Source: Rhizobiaceae bacterium
Lineage (GTDB): Bacteria > Pseudomonadota > Alphaproteobacteria > Rhizobiales > Rhizobiaceae
Direction of reading: 5' to 3'
DNA: 64,000 nucleotides
Assembly: GCA_016742175.1 (NCBI GenBank)
Contig: JACVCH010000008.1
Location: forward strand, 58,501-122,500
The notes beneath the pieces were generated by a model, which ran no database searches, was not told where the DNA came from, and worked only from the letters and a program-made list of their open reading frames with translations. The position numbers and the translations under genes are program-made. Shown here piece after piece: positions 11,981-20,928 of the stretch (position 1 is the stretch's first letter; every line of letters begins with the position of its first letter).

Positions 11981-12061
11981 GAACCAGATATAGCGCCGCG
12001 GCGGGGGCGCCGAAAGATGTCATCTTGCCGCCGTCCGGCGGGCCACGTACACGCTTTTGCG

Positions 12062-12694
12062 ATGACCGCCTTCCTGCCGCACGATTCCGAACCGAAGATC
12101 CACACGACGGCCGAGCTCAAGGGCTGCCGTCTCGGGCGCTTCGTCTCGGTCGGCCCGCGCGTCCTGTTGCGCGACGTCGAAGTCGGCGACTTCTCCTATT
12201 TCGAGCGCCATGGCGAGGCGATCTACACGACCATCGGCAAGTTCTGCTCGATCGCGGCGAATGTCCGCATCAACGCGCTCGAACATCCTATGGAGCGCGT
12301 CACCACGCACAAGATCACGTACCGGCCCAACGAATATTTCCGCTTCCACGGCGTCGACGCGGGCTATCGCGCGCACCGGCAGGCCGCGCGCGTCGCCATC
12401 GGCAACGATGTCTGGATCGGCCACGGGGCCGTCGTCATGCCCGGCATTTCCATCGGCGACGGCGCGGTCGTCGGCGCCAACGCCGTCGTCACGCGCGACG
12501 TTCCGGCCTATGCGGTCGTCGCCGGCGCGCCGGCACGCGTCCTGCGCCAGCGCTTTCCGGCGGATGTCGCCGCGGCGCTGGTCGAGATGGCGTGGTGGGA
12601 CTGGCCGCACGAGAAGCTGGCCGACGTACTGCCGGACATGCAGCAGCTCTCGATCGAGGCGTTCGTCGCGAAGTATCGAACCGATAAATCTTGA
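12062..12694 (+). CDS. Hexapeptide-repeat acetyltransferase (DapH/xenobiotic acetyltransferase-like)
   Basis: A 210-residue left-handed beta-helix acyltransferase. Hexapeptide repeats are visible in two blocks: TTAELKGCRLGRFVSVGPRV near the N-terminus, and VAIGNDVWIGHGAVVMPGIS with VVGANAVVTRDVPAYAVVAG in the second half. The segment IYTTIGKFCSIAANVRIN, the HPMERVTTH motif and the C-terminal WWDWPHEKL match a subfamily often found in phosphonate-utilisation (phn) clusters. No phn gene is nearby, so the substrate is unknown. ATG 12062 starts the conserved part; the frame is open 15 codons further upstream. Confidence 0.82.
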   Translation: MTAFLPHDSEPKIHTTAELKGCRLGRFVSVGPRVLLRDVEVGDFSYFERHGEAIYTTIGKFCSIAANVRINALEHPMERVTTHKITYRPNEYFRFHGVDAGYRAHRQAARVAIGNDVWIGHGAVVMPGISIGDGAVVGANAVVTRDVPAYAVVAGAPARVLRQRFPADVAAALVEMAWWDWPHEKLADVLPDMQQLSIEAFVAKYRTDKS

Positions 12695-12855
12695 ATCAAA
12701 TGCCGGATATTAGGGTCAAGGTGTAAGGTTAACCGGCCGTATATTGATTGTGTTAATGAATTACTGCAATTTCTGATTGCATAGCCGCCGATGCTATGGC
12801 CTCCTCATCGTCGGAAACGAACCGAACCGGCGCGATCAAGAGAGGAGAAGTCCAC

Positions 12856-13197
12856 ATGAAGTCCATCATCATCGTCACGACCGCAGCTCTTGCCATGGCT
12901 CTTTCCGGCGCGTCGGCTCAGGCCGGCGGCTGGGGCGGCGGCAAGAACAAGAACTCGCACAACTATTCGAGCGGGCTCGTCAACGTCTCGCCGTCGGTTC
13001 GCACCGGCAACCTCAACGTGCTCAACGGCACGTCGGTGCTCAACAACTCGCCGATCGCCTCTGGCAATGTCGTCTCGGGCATCCTGAGCGGCAACCAGAC
13101 CGGCAACGGCATTGCCAACGGCAACGGCATCCTGGGCGGCACGCTCGGCATCCTTGGCGGAAACTCCAGCAAGTACTCCGTCCGCAAGGGCCGCTGA
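12856..13197 (+). CDS. Secreted Asn/Gly-rich repeat protein
   Basis: A 113-residue protein not recognised by family. It has a clear Sec signal peptide (MKSIIIVTTAALAMALSGASAQA, probable cleavage after residue 22), then GGWGGGKNKN. A run of degenerate Asn/Gly/Ser-rich repeats follows, based on short units such as GNLNVLNGTSVLNN, SPIASGNVVSG and GNQTGNGIANGNGILGG. A basic end, YSVRKGR, closes it. The composition recalls curlin-type or other self-assembling surface proteins, but no true curlin repeat is seen. ATG 12856 has a good AGAGGAG site upstream. It is convergent with the barrel-like gene at 13251, separated by a terminator. Confidence 0.8.
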   Translation: MKSIIIVTTAALAMALSGASAQAGGWGGGKNKNSHNYSSGLVNVSPSVRTGNLNVLNGTSVLNNSPIASGNVVSGILSGNQTGNGIANGNGILGGTLGILGGNSSKYSVRKGR

Positions 13198-13217
13198 GCC
13201 AAGCCTCGCTTGAGGAG

Positions 13218-13243
13218 ACGGGCGGCATCAGTCGCCCGTTTTC
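13218..13243 (+). terminator. Terminator between convergent genes
   Basis: A 7-bp stem (acgggcg at 13218-13224, cgcccgt at 13233-13239) with an 8-base loop is followed by TTTT. It terminates the Asn/Gly-rich repeat gene 21 bases after its stop. Confidence 0.75.
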
Positions 13244-13250
13244 GCATGTG

Positions 13251-14408
13251 CTAGAGGCGGGTTCGAACCGCCAGGGACGCATCGAGCCGGTCCTTCGCGA
13301 AGTCGATGTCCGGCGCGCGCCTCTCACCATAGTCGAGCCGCAGGACCAGAGTCATTTTTCCGGATGCCTTCCAGCCGACCTCGCCGTAGATGCCGCGCCG
13401 GTCCTCGCTGTAGTCGAGCACGAGATTGTCGCGCGCCTCGACGAAGATGCCGGTCGAAAAGGCGATCTGCTCCGCAACCGGCCAGGCGAGTTGCGCTTCC
13501 GCGCGCCGCACCCAGGAGGCGAGAAGGTCGTCCGTGTCGTCGCTGTCGAAGCCAATGCGCAGCGTGCCGCGCAGTTCCAGCCCGGCGACAGGCGCCACTG
13601 CCGTCGCCTCGATCGAGGGACGCACCAGATCGATCAGGTCGAACGAGGCGCGCAGCCACTCGCCGCCGGCCGCCAGCGCCAGCGCATGGCCGCCCTCGCT
13701 TCGCCAGCCGATCTCGCCGCGAAGCTGCAACCGGTCGAGATCGACCGGCTCGTCGAAGATCTCGGAGAAAATCGTCCGCTCGACGATCGCCCTGATGCCC
13801 GTCTGCAGCGTGCCGTTCGTGTGCGTCAGCGCCTGACTGGCAAAGATGCGGTCGCGATCGGGCTCGAACCGCAGGGCCGGCAGGATGTCGTCCTCGAAGA
13901 ACGTATCGCCCGCGCGCTCGCGAAAGCCCTTCACCTCGGTTGTCGAGACCAGCGACGGCGTCAGCCGGAGGCCGATCACCGCGCCGGCGCCGCCGACCGT
14001 CTTTGCCGTCTGCGTCCCGATCGCCAGGTCCTCGATCACCAGCGCATCGCCCTCGCGGATATGCCGCAGGAAGAGCGTGCCGCGCAGTTCGAGGTCGTCC
14101 GAGGGGCGCAGCGTCGTCTGGGTCTCGATGCCGCCGGCCGCATCGTTCTCGATGGTGAAGAGGTCGTGCCGGCGGAGCTCGCCGTCGAGCGTGATCCGCG
14201 TCTGGCCGAGCGCGTGGTCGAGGTCGCCGCTGACCGATCCGCGCATCAGCGTGTACCAGTCGGAAACCGCCAGCGGCTCGTCCAGCACGTTGTCAGTGTA
14301 GTGACGAGAGACGGAGAGTTCGGCGCTGACGGGCGAGGGCGCAACCTTCTCGGAGGCAGCCGCGATGCCGGGCAGGAGCAGGAAGGAGGAAAGGACGGCG
14401 AGACGCAT
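13251..14408 (-). CDS. Outer-membrane beta-barrel-like protein, unknown function
   Basis: A 385-residue exported protein. The signal peptide MRLAVLSSFLLLPGIAAAS is cleaved near residue 18. The mature part is a series of alternating polar/hydrophobic strands with frequent acidic turns (SVSRHYTDNVLDEPLAVSDW, DDLELRGTLFLRHIREGD, TLVLRLDYGERRAPD), the pattern of an outer-membrane barrel of many strands. It ends AVRTRL rather than with an aromatic residue. ATG 14408 was chosen because the upstream 35 codons are not signal-like. No family name can be assigned. It is convergent with the Asn/Gly-rich repeat gene; a functional pairing is only a guess. Confidence 0.75.
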   Translation of the reverse strand: MRLAVLSSFLLLPGIAAASEKVAPSPVSAELSVSRHYTDNVLDEPLAVSDWYTLMRGSVSGDLDHALGQTRITLDGELRRHDLFTIENDAAGGIETQTTLRPSDDLELRGTLFLRHIREGDALVIEDLAIGTQTAKTVGGAGAVIGLRLTPSLVSTTEVKGFRERAGDTFFEDDILPALRFEPDRDRIFASQALTHTNGTLQTGIRAIVERTIFSEIFDEPVDLDRLQLRGEIGWRSEGGHALALAAGGEWLRASFDLIDLVRPSIEATAVAPVAGLELRGTLRIGFDSDDTDDLLASWVRRAEAQLAWPVAEQIAFSTGIFVEARDNLVLDYSEDRRGIYGEVGWKASGKMTLVLRLDYGERRAPDIDFAKDRLDASLAVRTRL

Positions 14409-14595
14409 GTGACCTCGGACAATCTGTCCGGGGAACCCGAAACCCCTTCCGCCGCGGGGGTGGTGAGACGGAAGGGGTCCCGGAGTCGAACCGCCCGGAA
14501 GCGGAATGTGCAAGGCGTCATTGCCGTGCAGGTGAACGATCGCACCTACAACTTAAAACTGTATTAAAATTGGATGATGCAACCAAAAGATGCGA

Positions 14596-17124
14596 TCACG
14601 CTGCCGTGACGAACCCATCGAGCACGCGCTTCTGGCCGGCCTTGTCGAAATCGATGGTCAGCTTGTTGCCTTCGATCGCCGCGATGTTGCCGTTGCCGAA
14701 CTTCTGGTGGAACACCCGGTCGCCGACCGAGAATGCCGAGGGCGTCTCGGCCACGGATTTGGCGACCAGTTCGCCTTCGATCGTGCGGCCCTTGATCGAA
14801 CCGCGCCCGGCGCCGAAGCCGGAATCCGGCTCGCCATAGCCGATCCGCTCGACCTGATGGCCCGAGCGCGAGCCCCAGTTGCGGTCGGTCGCCTCGGTGC
14901 GGTTCTTCTGCGCGCGCTGCCAGCCGGGCGTCGCATAGGTGTTGGAGAACGAGCCCTGGTCGTCGAAGCGTGATGCGCCGTACGGGTTGCGCCGGCCGCC
15001 GAAGCTGTCGCCATGGCCGATGCCGTAGCCGCCATAATTGCTGTTGCCGCTCTCGGCGACCTCGACATGCGCGTCGGGCAGTTCGTCGAGGAACCGCGAC
15101 GGGATCGTCGATTGCCAGAGCCCATGGATGCGTCGGTTCGAGGTGAACCAGAGGTGCAGGTTCTTCTTGGCCCGCGTCAGGCCGACATAGGCGAGGCGGC
15201 GTTCCTCTTCGAGCCCGGAGCGCCCGCCCTCGTCGAGCGCGCGCTGGTGCGGGAAAAGCCCTTCCTCCCAGCCGGGTAGGAAGACGGTGTCGAATTCCAG
15301 CCCCTTGGCCGAATGCAGCGTCATGATGGAGACGGCGTCCATCTCCTCCTGCTGCTCGGCATCCATGACCAGCGCGACATGTTCGAGGAACGAGCGCAGC
15401 GACTCGTAGTCCTCCATGGAGCGGATCAGTTCCTTCAGATTGTCGAGCCGTCCCGGCGCGTCGGCCGAGCGGTCGTTCTTCCACATCTCGGTATAGCCGC
15501 TTTCCTCGAGGATCGTCTCGGCAAGTTCCGTGTGGGACATGGTTTCGAGCGAAGTCTGCCAGCGCGCGAAATTGGCGGAAACTTCGCGCAGGCTGGCGCG
15601 CGGCTTCGGCTTCAACTCGTCGCTTTCGGCGAGCTTTGCTGCCGCTTCCAGCATCGGAACGCGCAGCGCGCGCGCCGTGTCGTGGATCTGTCGGATCGTC
15701 GTCTCGCCGAGCCCGCGCTTCGGCACGTTGACGATGCGCTCGAAGGCGAGGTCGTCGGCCGGTTGCGCGACGACGCGGAAATAGGCCATCGCGTCGCGGA
15801 TCTCGGCTCGTTCGTAGAAGCGGGGGCCGCCGATGACGCGGTAGTTGAGGCCGAGCGTGACGAAGCGATCCTCGAACTCGCGCATCTGGAACGACGCTCG
15901 CACCAGGATCGCCATGTCGTTGAGGTTCGCGCCCTTGCGCTGCAACTGCTCGATTTCGTCGCCGAGCGCTCTGGCTTCCTCTTCCGAATCCCATGCGGCG
16001 TGGACCATCACGCGCGGGTCGTCCGGATCGGATTTTTCGGTGAAGAGCGTCTTGCCGAAGCGGCCTTCATTGTGCGCGATCAGATGGGAGGCGGCGCCGA
16101 GGATGTGCGAGGTCGAGCGGTAGTTGCGCTCGAGCCGGATGACGGTCGCGCCGGTAAAGTCCTTGTCGAAGCGCAAGATGTTGTCGACCTCGGCGCCCCG
16201 CCAGCCATAGATCGACTGGTCGTCGTCGCCGACGCAGCAGATGTTGGGCGAAACGCGCGATCCGTCCCGCGCCGCCGGCCTCTGCGCCAGAAGCCGCAGC
16301 CACATATATTGCGCGGTGTTGGTGTCCTGATATTCGTCGACGAGGATGTAGCGGAACTTCTCGTTATATTCGCGCAGCACATCGGGATGCGCACGGAAGA
16401 TGCGGATCGGATGGCACAAAAGGTCGCCGAAGTCGCAGGCGTTGAGCGTCTGCAGGCGGTCCTGGTAGGCCTTGTAGAGTTCGCGGCCCTTGCCATTGGC
16501 AAAGGCGCGCGCGTCGCCTTCCGGGATGTCGGCGGGCCCCAGTCCCTTGTTCTTCCAGCCGTCGATCATCTGCGCAAACTGGCGCGCGGGCCAGCGCTTG
16601 TCGTCGAGCCCCTCCGCCTGGATCAACTGCTTGATCAGCCGCACGACGTCGTCGGTGTCGAGAATGGTGAAGCCCGATTTGAGGCCCGCGAGTTCGGCGT
16701 GCCGGCGCAGGATCTTGACGCCGATCGAGTGAAACGTGCCGAGCCACGGCATGCCCTCCACCGCCTCGCCGACGAGGACGCCGATGCGCGTCTTCATCTC
16801 GCGCGCGGCCTTGTTGGTGAAGGTCACGGCGAGAATCTGGCTCGGATAGGCGCGGCCGGTCTGCAGGATGTGCGCGATGCGCGTTGTCAAAACGCGCGTC
16901 TTGCCGGTGCCGGCGCCGGCGAGGACGAGCACCGGGCCCTCCGTCGTCTCCACCGCCTGGCGCTGCTCGGGGTTGAGGCCGGTCAGGTAGTCGGGCGCGT
17001 TCGGCCGGCGCGCGGCCATGGCGCGCGCGGCGAGCCCGCCGCCTTGGGCTTGCGGTGCGGGGGCAGGGCGTCGGGGACGGTCGTCCTCGTCGAAGAAGGG
17101 AATATCGTCGGGAAAGCCGGACAT
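14596..17124 (-). CDS. uvrD: UvrD/PcrA-type 3'-5' DNA helicase
   Basis: This is a superfamily 1A helicase for nucleotide excision and mismatch repair and for removing RecA filaments. The 842-residue product shows the Q-motif region LNPEQRQAV, Walker A LAGAGTGKTRVL, motif Ia AVTFTNKAAREM, Walker B VDEYQDTN, motif III GDDDQSIYGWRGA and motif IV RLERNYRST. Motifs V and VI follow in TLHSAKGLEFDTVF and AYVGLTRAKKNL. A C-terminal Tudor-like domain (VGDRVFHQKFGNGNIAAI) follows. The N-terminus carries an extra acidic/proline-rich stretch. The start is probably ATG 17124; an in-frame TTG three codons upstream is possible. Whether it should be called UvrD or PcrA cannot be decided here. Confidence 0.95.
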   Translation of the reverse strand: MSGFPDDIPFFDEDDRPRRPAPAPQAQGGGLAARAMAARRPNAPDYLTGLNPEQRQAVETTEGPVLVLAGAGTGKTRVLTTRIAHILQTGRAYPSQILAVTFTNKAAREMKTRIGVLVGEAVEGMPWLGTFHSIGVKILRRHAELAGLKSGFTILDTDDVVRLIKQLIQAEGLDDKRWPARQFAQMIDGWKNKGLGPADIPEGDARAFANGKGRELYKAYQDRLQTLNACDFGDLLCHPIRIFRAHPDVLREYNEKFRYILVDEYQDTNTAQYMWLRLLAQRPAARDGSRVSPNICCVGDDDQSIYGWRGAEVDNILRFDKDFTGATVIRLERNYRSTSHILGAASHLIAHNEGRFGKTLFTEKSDPDDPRVMVHAAWDSEEEARALGDEIEQLQRKGANLNDMAILVRASFQMREFEDRFVTLGLNYRVIGGPRFYERAEIRDAMAYFRVVAQPADDLAFERIVNVPKRGLGETTIRQIHDTARALRVPMLEAAAKLAESDELKPKPRASLREVSANFARWQTSLETMSHTELAETILEESGYTEMWKNDRSADAPGRLDNLKELIRSMEDYESLRSFLEHVALVMDAEQQEEMDAVSIMTLHSAKGLEFDTVFLPGWEEGLFPHQRALDEGGRSGLEEERRLAYVGLTRAKKNLHLWFTSNRRIHGLWQSTIPSRFLDELPDAHVEVAESGNSNYGGYGIGHGDSFGGRRNPYGASRFDDQGSFSNTYATPGWQRAQKNRTEATDRNWGSRSGHQVERIGYGEPDSGFGAGRGSIKGRTIEGELVAKSVAETPSAFSVGDRVFHQKFGNGNIAAIEGNKLTIDFDKAGQKRVLDGFVTAA

Positions 17125-17181
17125 GTCCTGCAATGTAGTGATTCGGCCCCGAAAGACCAGAACGCGAACGGAACGCTCCCG

Positions 17182-18174
17182 TCAGGCGCGCGGGAAGACC
17201 AGCCGCGTCACCGACCCGCCATCGTTCTCGTAGGCGATCTCGCCGCGCAGCGTGCGCGCGAAGCCGGCCATGATGCGGTGGCCGAGCCGGTCGCTCTTCG
17301 CCGGATCGAAACCGTCGGGCAGGCCCGGTCCGTCGTCGGAGACGATCAGCGCCAGCCGGTCGCCGCCGACATCGACCAGCCGCACGTCGATCCGCCCGCT
17401 GTCGCGCCCTTCGAAGGCGTGCTTCAGCGAATTGCTGACCGCCTCGATCAGCACCAGCGACAGCGTCATCACGCGCTCGACCGGCAGCGCGACGTCGTCG
17501 GCCGCGACCTTGCAGGTGACGTGGCTTCGACCGGATGCGTCCACCAGGTCCTGGCAGATGGCCCCCAGCGATTGCGACAGCGCCTGCGTCTTCGTCGCCG
17601 GGTCGTAGAGCCGGCGATGGACGCGCGACAGCGTCTCGAGCCGCAGGCGCGCGTCCTCCAGAGCCGCGGCAGCCTGCGGGTTGTCGGAGAGGCGCCGCTT
17701 GTGGATGCCGAGCAGGCTGGAGACGAAGGCGAGGTTGTTGGCGATGCGGTGCTGCAACTCCTGGAAGAGCGTGCGCCGCTCCTCCGCCAGCATCGATGCT
17801 TCCGCCTCCTGCCGCTTCGACCGCTCCACCGCCGCGTTCATCAGATGGATGATGGCGATGTCGACCGCCATCACCACGATGAAGAAGCCGAGCGCGACCA
17901 GCGCCGGGCCGCCAAGGGCGAAGCTCGCGAAGGGCGGGATGAACCAGTACCAGGCGGCCAGCGTCGACAGCACCGCGCAGGCGACGCCTTGCCGGGTGCC
18001 GCCGAGGAACGCGGTCAGCATCACCGCCGGGAAGAAGGTCAGGAACGGGAACCCGCTCGGCAGGTAGGGATCGACCGCAAAGCGCAGCGCCAGCGCCACG
18101 GCGAAGCTCGCCAGCGCGAAGATCCAGCCGAAATAGGGTGTGCCACGCAGGCGCGACGCATAGTCGAAAATCAT
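17182..18174 (-). CDS. Membrane histidine kinase, DUF4118 sensor with HisKA_2/HWE-type kinase
   Basis: A 330-residue sensor kinase. The first 112 residues hold about four membrane spans with the DUF4118 look (LPSGFPFLTFFPAVMLTAFLGG, WYWFIPP). The phospho-acceptor is His142 in LFQELQHRIANNLAFVSSLL, of the HisKA_2/HWE subclass. Further on are the N box LIEAVSNSLKHAFEG and the G box VSDDGPGLPDGFD. No partner regulator is adjacent: uvrD lies downstream and PBP1A is divergent, while the receiver at 20478 belongs to another unit. ATG 18174 follows in-frame codons with no start and has no clear ribosome-binding site, so the start is uncertain by a few codons. Confidence 0.85.
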   Translation of the reverse strand: MIFDYASRLRGTPYFGWIFALASFAVALALRFAVDPYLPSGFPFLTFFPAVMLTAFLGGTRQGVACAVLSTLAAWYWFIPPFASFALGGPALVALGFFIVVMAVDIAIIHLMNAAVERSKRQEAEASMLAEERRTLFQELQHRIANNLAFVSSLLGIHKRRLSDNPQAAAALEDARLRLETLSRVHRRLYDPATKTQALSQSLGAICQDLVDASGRSHVTCKVAADDVALPVERVMTLSLVLIEAVSNSLKHAFEGRDSGRIDVRLVDVGGDRLALIVSDDGPGLPDGFDPAKSDRLGHRIMAGFARTLRGEIAYENDGGSVTRLVFPRA

Positions 18175-18331
18175 TGAACGGCCGAAAAGGGATACATGAA
18201 AACGCTCAACCGGAGATATGTTGGAAGCCGGCCCGCCCGTCAATCGCACGCGTCGCCGAATGATTGGCGAAGGCGGTGGCTTTCGCCTGCTTTCTGGCAT
18301 AATCGGGGGCCAGGGACGGTGCGAACCGGGA

Positions 18332-20476
18332 ATGGAAATGGACGATAGCGACAGGTCCGGCGAGGCCGAAAGGCATGCCGAGGCGCATGACGGGCGGCCC
18401 CACACGCAGGCCGGCCACGGCTTCGGCCGCAGCGCACGCGCCGCGTCGGCGTTGGGCTCGGCCCTGCGTTCCGAACTCGGCGCCTCCGTGCGCGCGGCAT
18501 CGTCGCGCTGGCGCGAGCGCCGGGCGCGCAATGCCGCCACGCAGAAATCCGCCGTCCCCCCGACGGCCTCGACTCGACGCCGCAACCGCATCCTCGCCGC
18601 GCTCGCCGTCGTCGCGGTCGCCGGCTTCGTCTTCGTCGCCGGCATCTTGTGGTGGGCGCTTCGCGACGTGCCGTGGGAGGAGATCGCCGACGGCTCGATT
18701 GCGCCGGTCGTGGTGCTCGAAAGCGCCGACGGCACGCCGCTTGTGCAGGAGGGGCCGTACCAGGGCGCCTATACCCGCCTCGACGGCTTCCCGCAGCACC
18801 TCGTCGACGCCGTCCTCAGCATCGAGGACCGCCGCTTCTTCAACCATTGGGGCGTCGATTTCCGCGGCATCGCGCGCGCCTTCATGCGCAATCTGGATGC
18901 CGGCGAGGTCGTGCAGGGCGGCTCGACGATCACCCAGCAGCTCATCAAGATCTCGTATCTGGAGCGCGACCGCACCTATCGGCGCAAGATCCAGGAAATC
19001 GTCATCGCCTTTTGGCTGGAACGCCGGCTCGGCAAGGACGAGATCCTGACGCGCTACCTGAACAACATCTATCTCGGCGCCGGGGCAACGGGCGTTCCGG
19101 CCGCCGCCCGCATCTATTTCAACAAGGAGCCGGCCGAGCTCGACCTCGGCGAATCCGCCATGATCGCCGGGCTCATTATCGCGCCGTCGGTGCTCAACCC
19201 GATCGCCAATGCGGATCGCGCGGAGGAGCGGGCGCGAATCGTCCTCGATGCGATGGTCGCCAACGGCAAGATTTCGGAGGAAGAGGCGGCGGCGGCGAAG
19301 GCCGCTTATGCCGAATTGAAGCCGACCCGGCCCGCGACGCGTTCGGGAAGCTGGTTCGCCGACTGGGCGATGCGCGACGCGCGCGAGATCGCGGCCGACT
19401 ATCGCGGCACGATCAGCGTCGCGACGACGCTCGAGCCGCAATTGCAGGCCGTTGCCGAGCGCGTCCTGCGCGAGGCGCTGGACGGGGCCGGCGCGGACGG
19501 GCCGGGGCAGGGCGCGCTCGTCGCCATGGGGCCGGACGGCGCGGTGCTCGCCATGGTCGGCGGCCGGAACTATCAGGAAAGCACCTTCAACCGCGCCGTC
19601 GACGCCCGCCGCCAGCCCGGCTCCACCTTCAAGACCTTCGTTCTCCTCTCGGCCCTCCAGGCCGGCATCGACCCGCGCGCGCTCGTCCCCGACGAGCCGA
19701 TCACGATCGACGGCTGGACGCCGGAGAATTTCGGCGGCCGCTATTACGGGCTGGTGCCGATCTACGAGGCCTTCGTGCGCTCGCTCAACGCCGCAATGGT
19801 CGTTCTGGCGCAGGAGGTCGGCATCGCCCATGTCGCCGCGGCGGCGCACGATCTCGGAATCGACGCGGAACTGACGGAAACGCCCGCGCTTGCGCTCGGC
19901 GCCTCGGAGGTCACGCTCATCGACCTCACCGGCGCCTATGCCTCGATCCTCGCCGGCGTCGCGCCCGTCGAGCATTGGGGCATCGCCTCCTTCCGCACCG
20001 ACGAGACGGGCGGCGCCTTTCGCGTCGGCCCGGCGCGCCGGCCGGACATCGACATCTCGCCCTTCCGGGACGATCTGGTCCGCCTCTTGAGCATGGTGGT
20101 CGAGCAGGGCACCGGTCAGGGCGCGCGCGTCGATGGCTTTGCCGCCGGCAAGACCGGCACCAGCCAGAACTACCGCGATGCGTGGTTCGTCGGTTTCACC
20201 GAAAATCTCGTCGTCGGCGTCTGGGTCGGAAACGACGACGACACGCCGATGAAGGGCGTCACCGGCGGCGCCCTGCCGGCCGGCATCTTCAAGGCGTTCG
20301 TCGAGGGCACCTCGGTCGAGGCTCTCGCCGCGCAGGAAGAGCGCGAAGCCGGCGACGGCGCGGTTGCCGCGCAAGCCTGCAACGTCCAGGCCTGCGCTCG
20401 CGCCTATCGCTCGTTCCGCGCGTCCGATTGCAGCTACCAGCCCTACAACGGCCCGCGGCAGCTTTGCGAGCGGTGA
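18332..20476 (+). CDS. Penicillin-binding protein 1A, bifunctional, with BA14K-like C-terminal tail
   Basis: A class A PBP that polymerises and cross-links peptidoglycan at the inner membrane. With ATG 18332 it has 714 residues: a basic, Ala-rich cytoplasmic N-terminus and one membrane span at about residues 88-110. The GT51 transglycosylase follows (catalytic Glu165 in SIEDRRFFNHWG; GGSTITQQLIK), then the transpeptidase with the active Ser431 in QPGSTFKTF, SLN, and GKTGTSQ. The last 30 residues are Cys-rich (CNVQACARAYRSFRASDC and on to GPRQLCER) and share a spaced motif with the BA14K protein at 52715. An earlier in-frame start at 18218 is possible. It is divergent from the DUF4118 kinase. 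Confidence 0.93.
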   Translation: MEMDDSDRSGEAERHAEAHDGRPHTQAGHGFGRSARAASALGSALRSELGASVRAASSRWRERRARNAATQKSAVPPTASTRRRNRILAALAVVAVAGFVFVAGILWWALRDVPWEEIADGSIAPVVVLESADGTPLVQEGPYQGAYTRLDGFPQHLVDAVLSIEDRRFFNHWGVDFRGIARAFMRNLDAGEVVQGGSTITQQLIKISYLERDRTYRRKIQEIVIAFWLERRLGKDEILTRYLNNIYLGAGATGVPAAARIYFNKEPAELDLGESAMIAGLIIAPSVLNPIANADRAEERARIVLDAMVANGKISEEEAAAAKAAYAELKPTRPATRSGSWFADWAMRDAREIAADYRGTISVATTLEPQLQAVAERVLREALDGAGADGPGQGALVAMGPDGAVLAMVGGRNYQESTFNRAVDARRQPGSTFKTFVLLSALQAGIDPRALVPDEPITIDGWTPENFGGRYYGLVPIYEAFVRSLNAAMVVLAQEVGIAHVAAAAHDLGIDAELTETPALALGASEVTLIDLTGAYASILAGVAPVEHWGIASFRTDETGGAFRVGPARRPDIDISPFRDDLVRLLSMVVEQGTGQGARVDGFAAGKTGTSQNYRDAWFVGFTENLVVGVWVGNDDDTPMKGVTGGALPAGIFKAFVEGTSVEALAAQEEREAGDGAVAAQACNVQACARAYRSFRASDCSYQPYNGPRQLCER

Positions 20477-20477
20477 C

Positions 20478-20918
20478 CTAACGCGCGGCCCATTGCGCCG
20501 CGTATTCCGGCGAGAGCACGAAGCCGACCGGCAGCGTGCTTGCAGGAGGCGGCTCGCGTACACCTTCCTTCAGATAGTTCAGGGCGGCCATCAGGCCGTT
20601 CATCGTATAGGGCTTGGCGATCACGCCGATCGCGCCGGCATAGTTTTCCGGCAGGCTGCGTGGATTGGCCGTCATGAATACGGCGAGCGATCCGCCGCTG
20701 TCGCGGATGTACTCGGCGACCTTCACCCCCGTGGGGCCGTCGGCCAGATTGAGGTCGACGAAGGCGATGTCGGCAGCGTTCGCGTCGATCAGCGCCTTGG
20801 CTTCGTCGAAACCCGTCGCCCATCCGACCACGACATTGCCGCTGTCTTCGACGAGGCTTTCCAGTTCCATAGCAAGAAGTGCCTCGTCTTCGACGATGAT
20901 CACTTTCAGCGGCTCCAT
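20478..20918 (-). CDS. Receiver-only response regulator, partner of LOV kinase
   Basis: A 146-residue single-domain CheY-like regulator. Acidic pocket residues Glu10 and Asp11 (VEDEALLA), the phospho-acceptor Asp55 (IAFVDLNLADGPTG), Thr83 (VFMTANP) and Lys102 (VIAKPYT) are all present. There is no output domain, only about 35 extra C-terminal residues. ATG 20918 is preferred over ATG 20924 because AGGAGA then sits about 8 bases upstream. It follows the LOV histidine kinase by 10 bases on the same strand, so it is the likely phosphorylation partner. It is tail to tail with PBP1A, with a single base between the stops. Confidence 0.9.
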   Translation of the reverse strand: MEPLKVIIVEDEALLAMELESLVEDSGNVVVGWATGFDEAKALIDANAADIAFVDLNLADGPTGVKVAEYIRDSGGSLAVFMTANPRSLPENYAGAIGVIAKPYTMNGLMAALNYLKEGVREPPPASTLPVGFVLSPEYAAQWAAR

Positions 20919-20928
20919 TTGCATTCTC

